15,790 nt of DNA from OMOG01 sp041485845 (GCA_041485845.1 JBGPKH010000150.1:1-15790); one strand, 5' to 3'. Positions 1-10,777 are shown, counted from the first letter of the stretch. Program-made: numbers and translations. Notes: generated by a model not told the origin, from the sequence alone.

Positions 1-1
1 C

Positions 2-649
<648 letters not shown>

Positions 650-678
650 GACAGGCCATCGCGGAATCGAAACGGTTG

Positions 679-711
679 AATGGCGCGGCCGATCCTTCCG
701 GCCGGGCCATT
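679..711. terminator. Bidirectional hairpin between metK and the DsrE-like gene
   Basis: The arms AATGGC (679-684) and GCCATT (706-711), then one G-G mismatch, then CGGCCG (686-691) and CGGCCG (699-704), close a 7-nt loop. This gives 12 paired bases. It begins 29 bases after the metK stop and ends 3 bases beyond the minus-strand stop at 714, so it fits a shared terminator for convergent genes. No clear T-tract follows on either strand, so factor-independent termination is not proven. Confidence 0.55.
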
Positions 712-713
712 CC

Positions 714-1076
714 TCAAAAGCTCAGCACCTTGTCGCTCTCCATAGTCAACTGCGCGAATCTCCTGGGATCGATGAATTCCGCGTTCTTCCCCTGCAAGTC
801 CGCTTCTAAGACCTCACGGGCCTTGGCACAGCCGCCTCATATGTAGATGTGGACCTGGTTGGATACCGCAAACTGAACCAAGTCCTTCAAGGCCGGCATC
901 CCCACGCCTTGCACCGCATCCCGCACCACGTCTTTCATGAGGAGCGGAGCGTCGTTGGTCAATACGATACCTACCTCGTAGCCCGCCTCGCGCGCTCCTT
1001 TTGCGATGTGGAACGGCATGCTGGCGCGTGTAGGATCATCCGTCCCGTGGGTCCCGACGATCAGTAACTTCGCCAT
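714..1076 (-). CDS. DsrE-like small sulfur-relay-type protein, probable selenoprotein (in-frame UGA, Sec80)
   Basis: A 120-residue protein when the UGA at 837-839 is read through. The frame starts MAKLLIVGTHGTDDPTRASM, typical of small cytosolic DsrE/DsrF/TusD-like proteins, which handle sulfur through a redox-active cysteine. It continues to IYI, then UGA, then GGCAKAREVLEADLQGKN and ends DKVLSF-TGA at 714. Family members, as I recall them, read I-Y-x-C-G-G-C here, so UGA replaces the first cysteine and gives a U-x-x-C redox pair (U80, C83). The 40 codons after the UGA are open and still look like the family (NAEFIDPRRFAQLT). The ATG at 1074-1076 is preceded by AAAGGAGG with good spacing; this site overlaps the stop of the upstream methyltransferase gene, with 17 bases between the genes, so the two are cotranscribed and probably coupled. 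A conventional caller would stop at residue 79. Sulfur/selenium relay is a family inference; the exact substrate is unknown. Confidence 0.85.
808..839 (-). promoter_or_regulatory. Selenocysteine UGA codon and bSECIS-like hairpin of the DsrE-like gene
   Basis: The UGA is at 839-837 on the minus strand. After it comes a hairpin of AAGGCC (824-819), loop CGTGA (818-814) and GGTCTT (813-808), six pairs including one G-T. The loop begins 19 nt after the UGA and has G as its second base followed by U. As I remember the published bacterial SECIS model, it asks for a 4-16 bp stem, a 3-14 nt loop with G in the first two positions, and a distance of 16-37 nt; this hairpin meets all of these. SelB binding is inferred. 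Confidence 0.65.
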
Positions 1077-1093
1077 GTGGCAAACATCCTCCT

Positions 1094-1894
1094 TTACGAG
1101 AGATTTCCGGCAGCGGCCCTGCGCGCAAATACATTGACGCCGTGAACGCCGAATTTGCGCGCCGTCTCCTCCTTGGATGTTGCGCGGAAGCAATCGAACC
1201 GGGCCGTTATCCGGACGTCCTGCAATCCGATCCGCGCGAGGTAGTCAATGAGTTCTGCCTCCGGCAGAGCGCCTGCGATTCAACCTGTCCACAAATCGAT
1301 GTTGCGGCGGATCTCCTCGGAGAGCTCGTAGTCGAGCGCAATATCGGCGAGGTGCAGCCGGCCCGCAGGTTTCAGTATCCGGACGATTTCCGCGAACCCA
1401 CGCGCCTTCTCGGGAACCAGGTTGAGGACTCCGTTGGAGATGACCACATCCACGCTGCCATCGGCAACCGGCAGAGACGTGGCGTCTCCCTTGCGGACGT
1501 CAACCTGTTTCAGGCCGATCGCGGCGGCTGAGCTTCGCGCCCGTTCCACCATGCCGCCGGTCATGTCGACCCCGATTGCCCGGCCATCCGGCCCGACTCG
1601 CCTGGCAGCCAGCAACAGATCCATGCCTGCACCGCAACCAATGTCGACCACCGTCTCACCGGCCTGAATCGGGCCGATGGCCAGCGGGTTTCCGATGCCG
1701 GCGAACGAAGCCGTGCAATCGGACGGAAGGAGGGTCAGTTCCACCGGATCGTACCCCAGGAATTCCGATGCATACGCCGGTCCGCGGTGAAAATGAAATT
1801 CGCCCGCGGGCTCCGTCGCGACCCGTCCGTAGATTTTCGAAATCTCGAAGCGCAGCGTTGCGGTATCGAGATCGACTGGACAGGCAATTGCCAT
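1094..1894 (-). CDS. ArsM-like SAM-dependent methyltransferase, probable selenoprotein (in-frame UGA, Sec205)
   Basis: A class I SAM methyltransferase of 266 residues when the UGA at 1280-1282 is read through, presumably cytosolic. Landmarks are EFHFHRGPAYASEFLGYDP (about 32-50), the SAM-binding motif VVDIGCGAG (82-90), acidic D110 and ISNGVLNLVPEK (152-163). Then comes IDLWTG, UGA, IAGALPEAELIDYLARIG, and a tail FDCFRATSKEETARKFGVHG ending in TAA 1094-1096. Arsenite methyltransferases and relatives have W-x-G-C-I-A-G-A-L here, so UGA sits on the conserved cysteine. The two other cysteines of true ArsM enzymes appear to be Ile and Gly (I67, G155), so arsenic as substrate is doubtful. I chose the ATG at 1892-1894 because GAGG stands just upstream and a good promoter would start transcription near 1922, excluding the longer starts at 1928 and 1976. 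It is the first gene of the operon with the DsrE-like gene. Read conventionally it would be a 204-residue truncated protein. Confidence 0.87.
1254..1282 (-). promoter_or_regulatory. Selenocysteine UGA codon and bSECIS-like hairpin of the methyltransferase gene
   Basis: The UGA is at 1282-1280 on the minus strand. Eleven bases later stand TCTGCC (1268-1263), loop GGA (1262-1260) and GGCAGA (1259-1254), a perfect 6-bp stem. The loop starts 18 nt after the UGA and begins with G, as in bacterial SECIS elements, although it lacks the U that often follows. Nearly the same spacing as in the downstream DsrE-like gene supports a shared decoding mechanism; binding by SelB is inferred. Confidence 0.6.
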
Positions 1895-1928
1895 TTCGGT
1901 CCTCGGGGTTTTAAATTCGTTCGTGGTC

Positions 1929-1957
1929 ATCATACTGCATCCGGGGGTGCGCGGCAA
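1929..1957 (-). promoter_or_regulatory. Sigma-70-like promoter of the selenoprotein operon
   Basis: On the minus strand TTGCCG (1957-1952, 4 of 6 to the -35 consensus) and TATGAT (1934-1929, 5 of 6 to the -10 consensus) are separated by 17 bases. Transcription would start near 1922, leaving about 28 bases of leader with GAGG before the ATG at 1892-1894. It lies in the 193-bp divergent region shared with the first kinase gene. Prediction by eye only. Confidence 0.45.
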
Positions 1958-2071
1958 CCCGACGTCAGGTGTCGTCATACGACTGCGTCAGGCCGGTTCG
2001 ACAGCGGCTCGGCGCGTGGGACAGCTTACCATGTGGTCCCTGCGGCCCACGGGTTCCGGCTCCCCGTGGGG

Positions 2072-2077
2072 TAGAAT
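2072..2077 (+). promoter_or_regulatory. Candidate -10 element of the first kinase gene
   Basis: TAGAAT (5 of 6 to the consensus) lies only 10 bases before the ATG at 2088, so a transcript from it would be leaderless or nearly so. No convincing -35 is seen at 16-18 bases. The third kinase gene has the same arrangement, which is the main reason to record this weak match. Confidence 0.35.
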
Positions 2078-2087
2078 GATGAGACCC

Positions 2088-4762
<2,675 letters not shown>

Positions 4763-4766
<4 letters not shown>

Positions 4767-7411
4767 GCCCTCAGTCCATCGCCCACTATCGCATCGTCTC
4801 CAAGCTCGGCGAGGGTGGCATGGGCGCGGTGTATCGCGCCACCGACACCAAGCTCCATCGCGACGTCGCCATCAAAGTGCTGCCCGAGGCGCTGGCCAAC
4901 GACGCCGATTACCTGGCCCGCTTTCAGCGCGAAGCCCAGGTGCTGGCCTCGCTCAACCATCCGAATATCGCCATCCTCCACGGGATCGAGCAGAACGCGC
5001 TCATCATGGAACTGGTGCCCGGCGTGACGCTGGAGGAGCGCATCGCGGCCGGAGCGCTCCCGCTCGCCGAGGCGCTGGGCATCGCCAAACAGATCGCCGA
5101 AGCGCTCGAAGCGGCGCACGAAAAGGGCGTCATCCACCGCGACCTCAAGCCGGCCAACGTCAAGGTGACGCCCGAGGGCGTGGTCAAGGTGCTTGACTTC
5201 GGCCTGGCCAAGAACACTGAGAGCGCAGCCGGAACAACTGCCAACTCGCCCACGCTTACCATCCGCTCCACGCAACTCGGGTTGATCATGGGCACCGCGG
5301 GCTACATGGCGCCCGAGCAGGCCGCCGGCAAGCCCGTGGACAAGCGCGCCGTTATCTGGAGCTTCGGCGTGGTGCTGTACGAGATGCTCACCGGCGCGCG
5401 CCTGTTCGAGGGCGAGACCGTGGCCCACACGCTGGCCCACGTGCTTACCCAGGAGCTCGACCTGAACGCCGTCGAGCCCGGTCTGCGCCCGCTGGTGCGG
5501 CGCTGCCTGGAACGCGATCCGCGCAAGCGCCTGCGCGACATCGGCGATGCGCGCCTGGCAATCGAGGAGTATCTCGCGGAGCCAAAGTCCTCCACCGCCG
5601 CGCCGCTTCCCGCGGCTCCCGCGCGCCGCCCGATTCTTCCGTGGGCGCTGGCCGCCCTGCTGGCAGCCGCAGGCATCGCCGGCTGGTGGAAGGCCACGCG
5701 TCCGGAACCCCCGCGTCCCCTGGTGCGCCTGCATCTCGACGTACCCGAAGAGACGCCCTTTCGCCGCGGCCTCACCGGCGGCATGATGGCGATTTCCCCC
5801 GACGGCGCGCGCCTCGCCCTGGTCTTACAAAGCCACGATACTACCAGCCTGTTCCTGCGTCCGCTCAGCCAGAATCAGCTCACCGAGCTGCGCGGCACCG
5901 AAGACGCGGCCAGCCCGTTCTTCTCTCCCGACGGCGAGTGGATCGGCTTTGCCGCCTCGGGCAAGCTGAAGAAGATTTCAGTGAACGGCGGAGCTGCGGT
6001 CACCCTCTGCGATGCGCCCTCCATGCGCGGCGCCAGTTGGGGTGAGGACGGCAACATTGTCGCCGCGCTCCAACTTGCGGGACCTCTTTCCCGCGTGCCC
6101 GGCTCCGGCGGCCCTCCCGTCGCGGTGACGCGACTCGAAGGCGGCGACCGCTCCCACCGCTGGCCGCAGGTGCTGCCCGGAGCCCGCGCGGTTTTGGCCA
6201 CCATCAGTTTCACTCCGGGTAACTATGACGACGCGGAAATCGCAGTCTTCTCGCTGGACACCGGCAAGAAGACCACCGTACAGCGCGGCGCTCTTTTCGG
6301 CCGCTACCTGGCGGGCAGGCGCCTGGCGTGGGTCCACGGCAATACGCTTTTCGCCGCGCCGTTCGACCTCGCGCGAATGGCGGTGACCGGCGCCTCCGTG
6401 CCGTTGCTGGAGGATGTGCGGCGATCCACAACCAGCGGCGCGGATCTGGATGTCTCCCCTTCGGGAGCCCTGTTATATCACTCTGGGCAGGGCGATAATC
6501 GCACCGTGCTTTCGTGGTTGGACGAGGCCGGCAACCTCTCTCCGCTCCACGTCCCCCCGGAAGCGTATTACAGCCCCCGCCTCTCGCCGGATGGCAAGCG
6601 GTTGGCCTACTACCTCACCTCCACAGCCGCAACGGATATCTGGGTGAGGGACCTGGACCGCGAAGTCCCTTCCCGCCTGACCTTCCTCGCGGGAATCAAC
6701 ATGATGCCCGTGTGGACGCCGGACGGCCGGCACATCGCTTTCAACAGCGGAGGCCCCGGGCATCAGTCGCTCTATTGGATCCGCTCCGATGGATCCGGAA
6801 GCCCGCAACGGATCGCCGAGGAATCGGCCAGTGTGCAGGCCGATTCTTTCACGCCCGACGGCAAACGCCTGGTCTTTGAGCAGGGCGGCGCCTCAGGCTT
6901 CCATGTCTACACCGCAACCGTGGAGGGCGACCCCGATCATCCCCGGTTGGGTAAGCCGGAACTCCTGCTCGGCACACCCGCCAATGAAAGACAGGCGATG
7001 ATTTCCCCGGACGGCCGGTGGGTGGCATACACCTCCGACGAATTGGGCGCCATTGAGGTCTACGTACGGCCGTTTCCCGGCCCTGGAGGCCGCTGGCAGA
7101 TTTCACAACAGGGCGGCGCCTTTCCGCGATGGTCCCCCAACGGGCACGAACTGTTGTACCGCGACCCAGGACTGCGCATTGTGCGGGTGGACTACTCGGC
7201 GAAGGGAGACTCCTTCTCGGCGGGCCGGCCGCGCCCTTGGTCGGACACCGCGGTCGTCGACCTCGGCGGCGCGTATACCTACGACGTGGCCGCGGACGGC
7301 AAGAGACTGCTGGCGATTTCCGCCCAGCAGGACGCGGCGACCAAGAAGCCGGACACGCAGTTGAACGTGGTGCTGAACTTCTTCGACGAAGTGAAGCGCC
7401 GGGTGAAGTGA
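4763..7411 (+). CDS. Transmembrane serine/threonine kinase-like protein with class B propeller sensor (kinase 2)
   Basis: An 882-residue receptor kinase homologue that starts in the ATGA overlap with kinase 1, so translation is probably coupled. The N-terminal kinase domain has LGEGGMGAVY (15-24), K38, HRDLKPANVK with D127, and DFG with D145. The subdomain IX motif, normally D-x-W-x-x-G, reads VIWSFG with V197 in place of the near-invariant aspartate, so activity may be reduced or lost. A transmembrane helix lies at about 290-310, followed by a propeller of SPDG-type repeats (ISPDGARLAL, FFSPDGEWIGF, LSPDGKRLAYY, ISPDGRWVAY) and the C-terminal signature LNFFDEVKRRVK. The propeller resembles that of kinase 3 (class B), whereas the kinase domain is the most divergent of the four. 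The gene ends convergent with the nucleotidyltransferase gene. Signal and target are unknown. Confidence 0.92.
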
Positions 7412-7429
7412 GTGGGACAGTCCTCCTGG

Positions 7430-7447
7430 CCAGGCCTCGTGGCCTGT
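7430..7447. terminator. GC-rich hairpin between kinase 2 and the nucleotidyltransferase gene
   Basis: CAGGCC (7431-7436) and GGCCTG (7441-7446) form a perfect 6-bp stem with loop TCGT in the 53-bp gap between convergent genes. An outer GGACAG (7415-7420) can compete for CTGTCC (7444-7449). There is no T-tract, so this is only a plausible bidirectional terminator. Confidence 0.35.
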
Positions 7448-7464
7448 CCTGGCGCTGCCTGCGG

Positions 7465-7910
7465 TTACTCGTCGGGAATGGCGTCCAAGTCTGCCAGATC
7501 TTTTGCGCGCCCTGCCGCTCGCTTGTTACGTCTAAACAGCCGCAGGCTCAGGAACGCCGCCGGGACGCCGTCAATCTCGCCGCTTACCCGATCGTTCCAG
7601 GCCTCTTCGAAGCTCACATCGGAAATGCCGGTGATGAGATCGATACGGTAGGGGTCGATACCCAACTGGATGATGTGGTTCGGCGCCAAGAAGTCCTCGC
7701 GCCGGATACCCACAGAGGAAAACCGAACTGATCGAGAACTCGAACCAATCGGTCCGCGTTTTCAGGCGACCCTCGCACAAAGAAATCAATGTCGCCCGTA
7801 GAACGCGGCACGCCGTGAAACGCTCGCGCCCATGCGCCGACGATCACGTAGTCAACGTTGTTGGAGTTCAATAATTCGATAAACTCGCGCCAGTCGGGGA
7901 GAAGGGTCAT
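7465..7910 (-). pseudogene. Nucleotidyltransferase-fold protein (DUF6036-like), broken by a one-base frameshift
   Basis: The first part, from ATG 7908-7910, reads MTLLPDWREFIELLNSNNVD, then VGAWARAFHGVPRSTGDIDF, typical of small nucleotidyltransferases with the G...DxD metal-binding motif. After DQFGF the similarity jumps to another frame: SSVGIRREDFLAPNHIIQLG, IDPYRIDLITGISDVSFEEA and the family C-terminus RRNKRAAGRAKDLADLD, ending in TAA 7465-7467. The break coincides with the run AAAA at 7719-7722 (TTTT in the coding sense). One additional base there would restore a protein of 148 residues, the usual size for this family. It is therefore a recent frameshift, a sequencing error, or less likely programmed slippage. 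The start overlaps the upstream small gene by 59 bases. Such pairs resemble toxin-antitoxin modules; that role is an inference, and the family name is from memory. Confidence 0.75.
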
Positions 7911-8049
7911 GGCGAGATCGGACCCGGAGAGCGCTCAACTCGCACATCATTCGCAGGCGCTCGCCCGGCGTGAGACTCCAGTAATAGGCTTTGTCCGCGC
8001 GGTCTGCTTCTTCGAAGCTGTCGAATTTGCTAATGGTGACAGTCCTCAC
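7852..8049 (-). CDS. Small antitoxin-like protein upstream of the nucleotidyltransferase
   Basis: A 65-residue protein from GTG 8047-8049 to TGA 7852-7854, with KFDSFEEADRADKAYYWSLT and PRLARVYRIIEL. Small proteins with an F-D-S-F-E-E-A-D start and an S-L-T-P-x-E-R-L core often sit directly upstream of DUF6036-like nucleotidyltransferases, as I recall, and are treated as candidate antitoxins. The GTG start is chosen because resemblance begins there; the frame continues 22 codons further (to 8115) but would overlap the start of kinase 3. No good Shine-Dalgarno sequence is visible. Its last 59 bases also encode the start of the nucleotidyltransferase in another frame. The gene is divergent from kinase 3, with only 49 bases between the starts, so their promoters must overlap. 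Confidence 0.65.
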   Translation of the reverse strand: MRTVTISKFDSFEEADRADKAYYWSLTPGERLRMMCELSALRVRSRHDPSPRLARVYRIIELQQR

Positions 8050-8079
8050 GGCTTCATTATGGTTCCAATCGAAGCATTG

Positions 8080-8085
8080 TATAAT
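8080..8085 (+). promoter_or_regulatory. Candidate -10 element of the third kinase gene
   Basis: A perfect TATAAT lies 13 bases before the ATG at 8099, which has no Shine-Dalgarno sequence. The -35 region 17 bases upstream (TTATGG) is poor. A start near 8092 would leave a leader of about 7 bases. It sits in the 49-bp divergent gap with the small antitoxin-like gene. Confidence 0.45.
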
Positions 8086-8098
8086 CTCCCTGCAACCC

Positions 8099-10777
8099 AT
8101 GTCGCCCTCGACCATCGCGCACTACAAGATCACCGGCAAGCTCGGCGAAGGCGGCATGGGCGCCGTGTACCGCGCCACCGACACCAAGCTCAATCGCGAC
8201 GTCGCCATCAAAGTCCTCCCCGACTCTTTCGCGAGCGACCCCGACCGCCTCGCCCGCTTCACCCGCGAAGCGCAGGTGCTCGCCTCGCTGAATCATCCGA
8301 ATATCGCTGCGATCTACGGCGTCGAAGAACGCGCGCTCGTTCTCGAACTGGTCGAGGGCCCGACACTCGCCGAGCGCATCGCGCAGGGGCCTATCCCGAT
8401 TGACGACGCGCTCCCCATCGCGCGACAGATCGCCGAAGCTCTGGAATACGCGCACGAGAAGGGCATCATCCACCGCGATCTGAAGCCCGCCAACGTCAAG
8501 GTCACTCCCGAGGGGCGTGTGAAGGTCCTCGACTTTGGACTTGCCAAAGCACTGTCTGCCGAGGCCACAGCCGCGGACCCCGCGGCTTCCCCCACCCTCA
8601 CCATGCGCGCGACCGTGGCGGGCGCGATCATGGGCACCGCGGGCTACATGTCCCCCGAGCAGGCCAAGGGCAAACCCGTCGACCGCCGCGCTGACATCTG
8701 GGCCTTCGGCGTGGTCCTCATGGAGATGCTCACCGGCCGGCAGTTGTACTCCGGCGAGACTATGTCGGAAATGCTGGCCTCCGTGATCAAGGACCAGCCC
8801 GATATCGACCGCCTCCCGGCCGCTACTCCGGCGGCCGTCCGCAGGCTTGTTCGCCGCTGCCTCGACAAGGACCCGCAACGCCGCCTGCAAGCCATCGGCG
8901 AAGCCCGCATCGCCCTCGACGAAGCGCCGGGCGAAGAGCCAGCCGCCGGTCCCACGACACGCTCCAGCCGGATTCCCTGGCTCGCGGCGGGAGCGCTGGC
9001 CATCGCGCTCGCCGTGGTGGGTGGGCTGTACTGGAAGGCCACGCGCCCGCCCGACCGGCCGCTCGTGCGGCTCAGTGTCGATCTGGGACCGCAGGCCGAA
9101 GCCGGCCTCCGCACGACGGCGGTTCTTTCGCCCGATGGAAACCGCCTGGTGTTCCCCGTACGCCCCTCCGGCGGCCTGGTGCAGCTCGCCACGCGGCGGC
9201 TGGATCAGCCGGTCCCGACGCTGCTGGTGGGCACGGAGAATGCGTCGGACCCCTTCTTCTCGCCCGATGGGCAATGGATCGGATTCTCAGCCGAAGGCAA
9301 GGTGAAGAAGATGGCCGTCACCGGCGGCGCCCCGGTCACGCTGTTGGACGGCATCGACGCGCGTGGAGCCGCGTGGGGTGACGACGGTTCCATCATTGCC
9401 AACCTGGGCCGCGTTGGAGGTCTTTTCCGGATACCGGACACCGGCGGGGCGCCGGTGGCGCTCCAGCCGGTGAGCGAACGCAGCGCCTCGCTACGGTGGC
9501 CTCAGATTCTGCCTGGTGGAAAGACGGTCCTCTACACTGCCAGCACAACCAGCACCACCTACTACGAGGACGCCAGCATCGAGGTCCTGACGCTGGCCAC
9601 CGGCAAGGCGAAGGTGGTGGCTCGCGGCGCCTATTTCGGCCGTTACTTGCCCAGCGGCCACCTGGTTTTCGTTCACCAGGGCACACTCTACGGACAACCT
9701 TTCGATTTGGCCGCCCTCGAAGCGCGCGGCACACCGGTTCCGCTGGTGGATGATATTGCCGGGAATAGCACCGCGGGCGCCGGGCAATTCGATTTCTCCG
9801 GCAACGGGACGCTGGTCCACTTGAGCGGCAAGGCTACCGGGGTGCAATGGCTGCTGTCCCTGGTGGATCGTTCCGGAAACGCGCAACCGCTGCCCATCCC
9901 GCCGGGGCTCAATCATACTCCTCGCTTTTCGCCCGACGGACGCAAGCTGCTGTTGGCTGTGGGGACCCCCGAGGCCGCGGACCTCTGGCTCTACGACTTC
10001 GACCGCAATCGCCTGTCGCGCCTGACCTCCAATGGTAAGGGCAACTCCTACCCGGTTTGGGCGCCCGACGGAAAACATTTCGTCCACCTCACGCAGGACG
10101 GTGGAACCTACACGTTCTGGTGGGCCCGCGCCGATGGCGGGGGCGAAGAGCAGAAGCTGTTCGAAAGCAAGGATCGGCTGCTTCCCAGCTCCTTTTCTCC
10201 CGACGGCCGCCGGCTGGCATTTCACCAGTCAAGCCCCGAGACCCGGCTGGATCTCTGGACGCTGCCGATCGATGCCAGCGACCTGGAGCACCCTGTCCCG
10301 GGAAAGCCCGAAGTCTTCCTGCGAACGCCGAACAACGAAGCGGTGCCCGCGTTTTCTCCCGATGGGCGGTGGATCGCGCATGGCGCCACCGACACGGGAA
10401 AGATCGAGGTGTTTGTGCGGCCGTATCCCGGGCCGGGAGGCCGGTTTCAGATTTCCGATGGCGGCGGAGATTTTCCGGTGTGGTCGCGGGACGGCCGCAC
10501 TCTCTACTACCGGGCTCCCGACCGCCGCATCATGGAGGTCCCGTATCGCGTTGCCGGCGATTCGTTCCTCGCGGAGAAGCCCCGGCCGTGGAGCGATATT
10601 CCTATCACCGATGCCGCGTCGGTCACCGACCGCCTCTATGACGTCAGCCCCGACGGCAAGCACATGGTGATGGCGGTCGGAGATCCCCAGTCGAACGAGC
10701 GCAAAGGCAACCTGCATGTAACGTTCCTGCTGAACTTCTTCGACGAAGTCGAGCGCCGCGTAGGAGGAGCGAAGTGA
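8099..10777 (+). CDS. Transmembrane serine/threonine kinase with class B propeller sensor (kinase 3)
   Basis: An 892-residue receptor kinase. The ATG at 8099 gives MSPSTIAHYKITGKLGEGGM, matching the starts of kinases 2 and 4; the 36 codons open further upstream run across the divergent promoter and are not family-like. Catalytic features are complete: glycine loop 15-24, K38, HRD with D127, DFG with D145, GTAGYMSPEQAKGK and ADIWAFG. A transmembrane helix at about 293-313 leads to an extracytoplasmic propeller with SPDG repeats and the end LNFFDEVERRVGGAK. The propeller and C-terminus match kinase 2, but the kinase domain from the ATP-binding lysine on is almost the same as in kinase 1, so the gene looks mosaic. 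It overlaps kinase 4 by GTGA, and the strong GGAGG near its end serves kinase 4. Ligand and substrates are unknown. Confidence 0.93.
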   Translation: MSPSTIAHYKITGKLGEGGMGAVYRATDTKLNRDVAIKVLPDSFASDPDRLARFTREAQVLASLNHPNIAAIYGVEERALVLELVEGPTLAERIAQGPIPIDDALPIARQIAEALEYAHEKGIIHRDLKPANVKVTPEGRVKVLDFGLAKALSAEATAADPAASPTLTMRATVAGAIMGTAGYMSPEQAKGKPVDRRADIWAFGVVLMEMLTGRQLYSGETMSEMLASVIKDQPDIDRLPAATPAAVRRLVRRCLDKDPQRRLQAIGEARIALDEAPGEEPAAGPTTRSSRIPWLAAGALAIALAVVGGLYWKATRPPDRPLVRLSVDLGPQAEAGLRTTAVLSPDGNRLVFPVRPSGGLVQLATRRLDQPVPTLLVGTENASDPFFSPDGQWIGFSAEGKVKKMAVTGGAPVTLLDGIDARGAAWGDDGSIIANLGRVGGLFRIPDTGGAPVALQPVSERSASLRWPQILPGGKTVLYTASTTSTTYYEDASIEVLTLATGKAKVVARGAYFGRYLPSGHLVFVHQGTLYGQPFDLAALEARGTPVPLVDDIAGNSTAGAGQFDFSGNGTLVHLSGKATGVQWLLSLVDRSGNAQPLPIPPGLNHTPRFSPDGRKLLLAVGTPEAADLWLYDFDRNRLSRLTSNGKGNSYPVWAPDGKHFVHLTQDGGTYTFWWARADGGGEEQKLFESKDRLLPSSFSPDGRRLAFHQSSPETRLDLWTLPIDASDLEHPVPGKPEVFLRTPNNEAVPAFSPDGRWIAHGATDTGKIEVFVRPYPGPGGRFQISDGGGDFPVWSRDGRTLYYRAPDRRIMEVPYRVAGDSFLAEKPRPWSDIPITDAASVTDRLYDVSPDGKHMVMAVGDPQSNERKGNLHVTFLLNFFDEVERRVGGAK

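Noticed and set aside
837..1282. Two independent truncated pseudogenes (methyltransferase stopping at 1280, DsrE-like stopping at 837)
   Set aside because: Each stop is UGA, each is exactly on a conserved Cys position, the frames continue intact with family sequence to normal stops, and SECIS-like hairpins follow at the right distance. Decay would not be expected to give this twice.
849..1914. Plus-strand open frames opposite the selenoprotein operon (849-1067, 1142-1531, 1422-1667, 1576-1914)
   Set aside because: They have low-complexity, Arg/Pro-rich sequence with no family resemblance and overlap well-supported minus-strand genes.
1923..2087. A longer N-terminus for kinase 1 starting at 1923 or 2031
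   Set aside because: The extra residues have no family resemblance and run through the divergent promoter region; the start at 2088 matches the usual kinase beginning.
7991..8098. Start of kinase 3 at 7991
   Set aside because: It would add 36 residues overlapping the divergent small gene and its promoter. Kinases 2 and 4 begin at the position equivalent to 8099.
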